A stretch of 64,000 bases of DNA from Acanthopleura granulata (lineage: Eukaryota; Mollusca; Polyplacophora; Chitonida; Chitonidae), in contig JABBOT010000004.1 in assembly GCA_016165875.1 (NCBI GenBank), positions 21,606,007 through 21,670,006 of the forward strand. Direction: 5' to 3'. The notes beneath the pieces are model-generated. The model had not been told where the DNA came from. It made no database searches and saw nothing but the letters and a program-made list of their open reading frames with translations. Both the position numbers and the translations under genes were made by a program. Position 1 is the stretch's first letter. Every line of letters starts with the position of its first letter. This document shows positions 52,601 through 61,600 of the stretch, one piece after another.

Positions 52601-55600
52601 GTCTCAATGACAGTGGGACCAATGGCAATCGAGATGTCACAGATTCTGAGACCAGGAACCATCTGCCCACCCGGAAACACAGGTACTACGGGGCTGTCCT
52701 GGTGGATGTTTGCAAGGACATTTTACAACAGCTTCAATATTGACTTGATTTATCATACAGACTGTGTACAGAGGAGTTCACAACGCTGTCCTCCTGGGGA
52801 TTCAGGAGCTCTTTACTTTCCAGTCTTTTCTGGAAATTCTGGATGCCTTCTTGCTTTTCAAATACACAAAAAGTTGTTATTTTCAGTATACATGTATGTC
52901 CGATTAGCAGTGCAAGGAAGTTTTTCAGTGACAACATTTTAAAATGTTTGTTCGTGTTTAATTTATAGTGTATCATTTGCTGGAGAGGAGGAGCATCATG
53001 TGAAGATTCAAGATGGAGACACAACAGACACTGAAAACGAAGAGTACAGGGAGAAGAGAGCAGTACCCATTGGTGAGATTTGGAACTCACTGGTATAATT
53101 GTTAAAGTTTACATAATGCAATGATCTACGTATCAGCTAATCTTAGGGATGAGAATTAACAAATGTGGATTAGATAGTGAAGTAATCATTGATATACTTT
53201 TACAAATCAGCTAAGGAATATATTACATTTAATAGGATAATAAATTGATAATGATAAATTCTTTCCAGAGGTAAAAAATACCATCAGCAGAAGCTGGTTT
53301 CCTTCTTGGCCTTCAGTTCTTATCAGCAGTTTCTGTGGCCCGTTTTTGACTGTTGTCATCTGTTGTCATTTCAGAGGAGGAGAATGCCGAGGAGGATCAG
53401 ACAGAGGATGAGGAGGAGGAGGAAGGCGATGACGATGAAGATGACACCCAGACTGTGTCCACAGCTCGACCCCGCCGTATGTCAGAACTCCACATCAAGG
53501 AGAAGGCCAAACCCATTCCCAAGGCCAGCTCACTCTTCCTCTTCTCCCCTACAAACAGGTGAGCTCTCAAACTCAGGGGACGGAGTCAATACTCGGGTTA
53601 ACACACTTGTGATGCATTCCATTGGTCTGTCTGACAGCCAGTGTTAGAAGTCTGAAGGACCCATTGTGACGTGCTAATATTTGGGAAGTGGTGGCAAGCA
53701 GCATAAGCTAAGACACTATGAAACATACCGCTGACTTGGTATTGGCAATGACACGACTGATCCTCCCTTTGGCCAATGATACAATAAATCAGTAGTCACT
53801 ACCTCCTCCATTCGAGTGGGAAGCAAATGGAACACACCCATAGTGTATGTGTGTAGTCAAATGTAACTACATGAATCTTTACTCTAATAACATCTATGAT
53901 TGATTGTAGATTTATAAAATGTGAGGGTAGAATTTTTGAGCACGGCTGATACCAGTTTTTGTGGCTTGTATTTAATTATTAAATCCAAAACACAGTTGTC
54001 TAACATGTACCCTTTTGGCACCAACGGTTTCATTATTTGCGTGTAATACAAGGAGTGTAAGATGTAATGCTTTCGCACGCTATGGCCTTGTGGTGCAAAT
54101 CAATGTACATATCAGGATAATTTCACATTAAAATGTAACAATAATGAATTTGTGCAAGGTTTTGTACTGGTGTTCTGTTGGTGAACAGTATAACTGCATA
54201 ATGAATGTGTACATGTAATGCTTTTTTGACTTTCAGATTCCGGGTCCTTTGTTACAAGATATGCAATCATTCTTACTTTGGAAACATAGTCCTAGCTTGT
54301 ATCCTCATCAGTAGTGCCATGTTGGCTGCAGAAGACCCTCTGAATGCAAACTCCGACAGAAATCAGGTGAGAATCAGTATGACCTGACGTGTGTTTGACT
54401 TTGTTTACCAAAGGCATGGGTTCTTAGTTGCTCCCTCCTCTCTTCATTTCATATGTTCTCAAAATTTTCCATTGGGTTAAAATTTCATTTTATACATTAC
54501 AGTTCAGTTAATACCATGTCTTATCAAAGCTATTATTTATTCTTTGTGCAAAAACCAATTTTAGATTAAAGTGAAATGTACAAGTTTGCTGTGATTTTCA
54601 CCTGATGTTTGATATCAAAGCGTAATGAAATTTGATATAACTTTGTACACTTTCTTTTTCAGATTTTGAATTATTTTGATTATTTTTTTACAAGTGTGTT
54701 TACCATTGAAATCCTGATAAAGGTAAGACCATTTCATTTTTGCTTTTATTGGCTATGTGATGTAACTTTTTTATCAGTGAGTTAATACAAGTGGTTCAAT
54801 GTGGTGATATATGAAATATGAATAGTTGTTGTAAATGATAGCATTGAATTTATTCTTTGAGTATTTTAGGTATATTTCCTCCCTGGGAGGTCATCCTTAT
54901 TTATACCAGTACCATATTTAGGAGTACTCTAAAATGTGTGAGCTCTTCTAAAAAGTTTATGAATTTATTTTCTTGTTCAAGTTCATTATCTGTTGCCCAT
55001 TTTACAAACAGGGTGTAACGTAATTGTCATAATGACAAATACTGTGGAGATACATTGCCATGTAAGCTATATGTGACGTAGCATTGCACTGTCTTCATAA
55101 AATCTGCCCCTGCCATATGATGGCTTTTGTGGACATTATATCTTTTTTTTTTTGCTGCAGATTTTTTCCTATGGTTTGGTGCTACACAAGGGGTCGTTTT
55201 GTCGGAGCGTCTTCAATCTGTTAGATCTGCTTGTAGTTGGAATCTCACTGGTGTCCTTTTTCCTGGAGTAAGTATCTTTTGAAGGCTGCCAATGTTTTGT
55301 CTGGATTAGGAAAAGCTGGTGTATTTCACTGTTTTATGATTTATTCTGTGATCCATGTTTTCTTTTATGTCCTAGAAGTACAGCTATTAAAAGTTGTGGA
55401 ATAGTTGTTTGTGAAACTGTCCATTTTTACAAACTTGTTTATGGCTCCTTCCATGATCGTCCATGTTTACATTTCCCTTTTTTCTCGTAGATTTGTTGCG
55501 TCCCTTTCATTTCTGTTCCGTTTGTAGTTCCAACCCTGTGTCATTCGTAAATGATATATGAAATACCATAGATACTGTATACATAAACATATAACATAAC

Positions 55601-58600
55601 AGTTGCAGAATATTTGGTTATGTGAATAAAAAGTGTTGACAATGTTCAACTTAAAGATCTACAGTGTTGTGCATGACCTCTTTGGAAACTGTTCATACAG
55701 TTGACGTGTACAATGTATAGTTCTTTGTATCAGAATGCCTGGAAGGCCTCTGCTAGGATCACTTTGATTGCACTTATTGTGATATTCAATTAATTCTCTG
55801 TTGTTACTTCTTATCAGCATCTAAGTAAGAAATTGTGGAGATTTTGCACACTGTTTTACCAGAAGGAGACCACTCAGCTTCACTGGAGTTGTGAGAAACA
55901 TTTTACAGTGTTTTACCATGTTTATGGCTATGTGCACACTAAAAAATATTAAATATTCACTACCAGTGTGAATGTATTCATGTATAGGAGGAACATATGT
56001 TGGTGAAGTGGCTGTGGTGTATGAAATGGTAGCCAGTGTTTACTTACAGCAGGAAGACTTAATACAAAAAGAGAGAAAGAAGAAAGTGTTTTGGTCATTT
56101 CCAGTACATCTTTTGTAAATACTTGAAAGATAGGGAAATAATCCATAGAAATTCAAGTGAACATTTTTAGTCTGTTTGCACTTCAACTTGAAACTGTAAT
56201 TAATGTAGGTTTAATACTGAGAGCCTTTGTTAAGGGTGCTTTGTATATTTCATAATAAATCTGATTTCACTGCGAAATTTAATGATATGTAATATTTAAA
56301 AGAATATGTGAGCAACTGGATTTAAATTAGGCACATGTAAACATTGAAAACATTTCAGTTTGGTTGTTTAATTATTCTGTGGTATTGTTTAGGCTGAAAT
56401 ATTGTTCTTAAGCATCAAATCAACCACCCCATGAATCTATTACAGTCTATTTGGGCTGACGTGGTAAGTAATCTATTCTGTCAGGCATGGCTTGAAGTCC
56501 CTCTAGTTTCAAATGTTGAACAGCTTAGTCAGGTGCAAAAAGATTTACTTACCTGGTACACTTTGTTAACTGAAAGAAAGGCAATGTCATTTCCAAATTT
56601 CCACTACTTTCTCTGATGAAATGTCTATTTTTTAACTGATCTTGACAGATTTTCCTATAACAGGTAATATTTTGACCACCAACCTGAGGAATTCCTGTGT
56701 TTGAAAATGAAATACATGTACCAGTGTTCTACTGTTTGGGAAAGATGGCAACCCTTGGGATGACTCTAGTCTTCTTAAAACTCAGAACAGGTTTATACGA
56801 TAGGTTACCATCCTATCATGTCATTAAAACACTGGCTCTGACAGAATTTTTGTCATACTCTATTTTGTCATACTCTATCAATTGTATGCCTTTTGGTGTT
56901 TTTGTTGCTACTTAAGTTTAAAACGCCCTGACTTATTTGTTCAGATTGAAACTAGTCTTAAGGTTCGATTGTGTGAAGTAAGGTTCCTGTATATCTATAT
57001 ATTCATACATGTATGTTCCTTAAACTGGAAGAAGAACCTAACAACTTTCTGTAAAGCATTGAAACGACTTCAAGGAATGATGAGTTCCCCTCATTTACCA
57101 TAATTGTGTTTAATACTTTAGACATATTTACCCTAAAACTAAATTTGTTCATTGTCCCTTGATTTGTCTATATTTCAAGCAGGGCCATTTAATACTTATA
57201 CTTTAAAAATTTCAACTTTTTGATTTCATTTGTAATTGATTAATACTTGTCACAGAATGGTTAAAATGTTATACTAGATTGTATCTGGTTATATCAGGGT
57301 TTTAAGAGATACATTTCCACGTGTTTAAATATCATTTAAGGTGTCTTTTGCATTCACATCCAACAATTTTAAATCGATCACTTTGCTTTGAAACCTTTGA
57401 AATGAGTTTTGTGAAGATAAGGTATTTAAACATTTGTCATTGTTTGAAGTTGGAACTGTGCTTTACGAAGGAAAGCTTCTCCAATGATAGTTATATCTTA
57501 ACATGATTCACATGTGTTACGTCATAGTTCTTTGAATATTATGGAGACACATTTCCCCTCCTTAGTGCAAGTAATGTTCTTAGCCTGCTGGTGGTGAATT
57601 GAATGTTGTTTTGTCTTGAAACAAAAAAGAATCCTCATCTATAAATGTCTTCATAATAATCAGAGTACTAAACAGATTTATCCTGTGGACAGATGCAACT
57701 GTCACTGCAATGTAAAGTGTAGGTCATCCATGCTAATAATGTTGTCTCCTGTTAAATACATGTACTTCCTTTTCGACATTGGTGAGTGAGTGAGATTTGG
57801 TCATGGAATTCTTTTGTATCATAAATTCACATAAGTCTGGGGGTTTTTTAGTTGTCTCATTGTAATTGTTCTCATAATAAACATGGAATTTGGTGACAAA
57901 AGATGTTCTTTTGGCTTTTGGTAACTTAAAACAAAGGATGCTTGCAAAAAGAATTCCATGTCCCTCAGCAAGAATACATTGTAGTAACTTAAACATGAAA
58001 AAGTTGGATGATACATGCACTGTATAGTTACATTTAGTACTATTGAGCCTACATGCCTATATCTTCTGTCCAAAATAGGCATGTGTAGTTACCTACTTTT
58101 TCACCTCTCAGTTGCATTTCAATCTGTATTTTGAATCTTGTGTAAGAAATTTGGCAGTGATTTGGTTTGGATTGAAATGTTTTAAAAGCCAAGAAAAACA
58201 TATGGAATAGGAGATATTTCCATGTATGCTGGATGATGTTAATTAGTGTGTGACAATCTGTGTAGATATTTGAATAATAAGTTACTAAGAATCATGATGT
58301 TTCACTTTTCACAGAATTTCATAGAGATTTTGCCAGAAATTAAGTTAAGACTAAATAAGTACTAAACTACTTGCATTCCTTGTGGTAACAAGCGGTGGGC
58401 AGCAGTTGGTTTGTTTTGGGTTTTTGTTTTCTTTTTTTTTTTTTTTTTCAAAAAATGGCATCAATGTTTTGTTTTTAAGCAGTCCCAAAATATGATGCAT
58501 TGTACAGTAGCAGATAACTTTGCTCTGTATAGTAAGCATTCACATCTGAGGTTTTGTAAAATTATAAGTATGTGAGACATCTTGATCATAGGAAATGTGT

Positions 58601-61600
58601 GATGTTTTCGTTAGTCTATATATTATGTCCATCTTGCAGATAGCCTTTATTTTAACCATCATAGATCTACTGTGTCCATTAGCAGTTTTGGGAATACAGA
58701 AAAAATAATTCTGTAAATTACAAGCTGCTTGTTTGATCATAAGTTATTTACTTTTTATGAAGTCCAGTTTGACTCACAGTTTTATTTTTTTTTTCTTATG
58801 GTTTACTTACAATCAGTTGTCAATAAAAATTGCTAAGTATACTTAATGATGATTGGAAAACCTATATGCCTTAAGTCTTGAACTGATACAGTTCTTTGAA
58901 ATCTTTATATAGATATCTTTGGATGCCTTATCTTTCCAAAACTTAGCATTTTCCTCAATCAGTTGAGCAATCCTCTTGATAAATCCAGCTCTGCAAATCA
59001 GACATTTTTACTTATAAAGGAAACTATACATTCCCTCTAAATCTTAATTGTGCAATTGAAAATACAACTGTTGTTCAATCTGTTTCAATATGAAGGTTGC
59101 AGTTTCACATGTACTGTGTAGCTTCTTCAGTTCACAGAAACTTTGCTGTGTGAAAATAATAGTCATTAGCCAAATGTTAATAAAGCTGTCACAAACAGAA
59201 ATATTTATGTGCATTTACATTTGATAGACACAAGACTAATTTGCATGATTTCGATGAATAAGTTGCTTCGTTTATACAGGCAGTGCTTGTATGTTGAGAG
59301 CTATGAATCAGGGTGTACTAATGGTGTTCTTCATGTGAATATACATATTTGTGTGTGTGTGTGTGTGGAAAAGTAATACATGTCTGGCAATGTGTACATG
59401 TTTTGAAGTTAGATTACTTTTAGTTTGCGGAGTATATATATATGTATGGAATATGTCTGTTTTATGATAAGAGTGGTATTTCATAATCATAGACATGTGT
59501 AACCTTGTTGTTGGTGAGGAATGATCACCTATAGCAAACAACTGACAAAGTTTAACTTTAGATGATATTAAAAGTACAGAAAGTTTACAAGATTTGGAAA
59601 ATGGTTTATCACAGTGGAGAATTGACTTGAAAACATTATCAAGTCTCAGTGGTTTATAGGATATGTATGGAATCCGACACTAGTCTGTTAAATGCCATAG
59701 TTAAAGCTGTTTTTGCTGTTTAAAGAATACCTGTAAAATAATTTAACATAATTGAAGACTCTTGAAAGCTGTCCAGAACTACCTCTATTTGCTTATATTT
59801 TTTATTTTATATATTTATATTTTTTTAATAAAATGAAGCCTAATGCTTCAATTTTGCATGACAAACATTTTTCATCCCAGTTACTCTACCATAAAGAAAA
59901 TATAACAAATAGTACAACCATACTTATTTTGGTAGAGGGGTGTAAACAGGCCTATATGACCATAACATTATTTTTTAACTTGCACAGTGACTATAAATCA
60001 ACATTTTTATCTGGAGTTGTTATGACATACCCTAATTCTTCAACATTTTCAATCACTTCTGCAACCAATATTTTGAAACATTCTGACAGAACTATGGGGT
60101 CTAGAGAAATAATTTGCACAGTTTTCTGAAGCTTGCATCTTTTATCACACAAACAAATCATTTTTAGTGTCATTTTTATAATCATTGTATGCATAAATTC
60201 CACTGAAAAAAGTCCCTCAGTGGTTGAAAATGTTGAAGATATACAGTGTACAGAGTAGAGTAATATGGTATACACCATGGCCAACAGCCAAAACAGGTCT
60301 TACATAGCATCAGCGAAAACAGTTGCATTCAACATTTAAAGAAATAACTTGTGTCTGATAGGTTGAAATTGATAACATGGTAGCGCTTTTAATTTTCCCA
60401 ATGTGCTTGATGTAGCTTTCTTTGAAAAGCCCTAAAAATAAAAGTACAACAACTCCATTTCACAGTACTGGAATTCAGTACAATACATGATTCACAAAAT
60501 CCACCATACCATGCAAGCACTTAACTGCATTACATAAATATATTTTAAAAATATCATCTCAAAGAAAAGTAATGATGATAAATAGTGATAGGTTTGGATA
60601 TAGCTTTCAATGGTTCTTCCACAGATATGTAAATAATTTGGGGTATTCTTTCATGTTTATTTTGAGACAAAAAAGACATGTAAATTCTTTCCCCGTGTTG
60701 AAATGCAAACGGAACAGAAACAAAGTGACATGTGAGAGCAAACATTGGTATTTATCTTACCTCCTAGGCCTGTACCTATTCATTTATGTCACTAGCAATA
60801 ATATTACGTGTTATTTCTATTTAGCCTTGACCCTAGGTAAGATTAAATATGTTCACCTCATTTAAATATCACCCCTAATCTACTTAAAATTTCACCTTCA
60901 GCTCTTTGGTGAAGGTTACATTTACAGGTATTGGGCTTAGCCCCCTGCATTTTTAATCAATCTTATCACATTTTTGCAATGAAAGGATGCTATATTTTTG
61001 ACTAAAATTATGTCCCTGTTCAAAAGACACCCACCCCCCTATTTATGCACAGTTTAAACTACAGGTCTGCAGCAGGCTTTGTGAGGAGACAGTCCAAGTA
61101 CTTTTCCCTACTTCATGCTGGTGAACCCTTATTCTCTACACTATATTTTTTTCCATTTCTTTTGCTTTAAAGGCTGTGTTCTTCTTTTTCAGCACAGTTT
61201 GCATTTTTCATGTGTATAAAGTGCTGTACATGATGTTCATCTACCAGTACTTTTTATATAATGACCTGCTTCTGTATGTAGGTTTACAGACTATAAACTC
61301 CTATAAATGTAAATAGATTTTCACATTTCTTTATTATCATTCACTGTAGTATGTTCAAATCACCATATTTGGTGCAGTATAACATGAAAAAAAATCTCTC
61401 TTTTTTTATGTGCCAAAAATATAAAAAAATCTGTGTGTAAAATGAAAAATGAAGCAAAGTCAAAGGTCTTTGCTGTTTAATTCTTCAGTCTTTGACTGCT
61501 CATTGTGTGTTCTCCAGCTTCTCTCTAAGAAGGCTGTCTATAAGGCATAAATGAAACAAATACATTATGTCTGCTCTATGAAGGATTTCAAAATGCCAGA

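Noticed and set aside
54723..55160. A hidden second IIIS2 exon
   Set aside because: No 60 nt stretch with splice borders and an FT-x-x-FT-x-E-type translation was found by eye in either flanking intron.
59752..60129. A 125-codon + strand gene in intron 22
   Set aside because: AT-rich, no domain, and inside a CaV1 intron; its 3' half is also open on the other strand.
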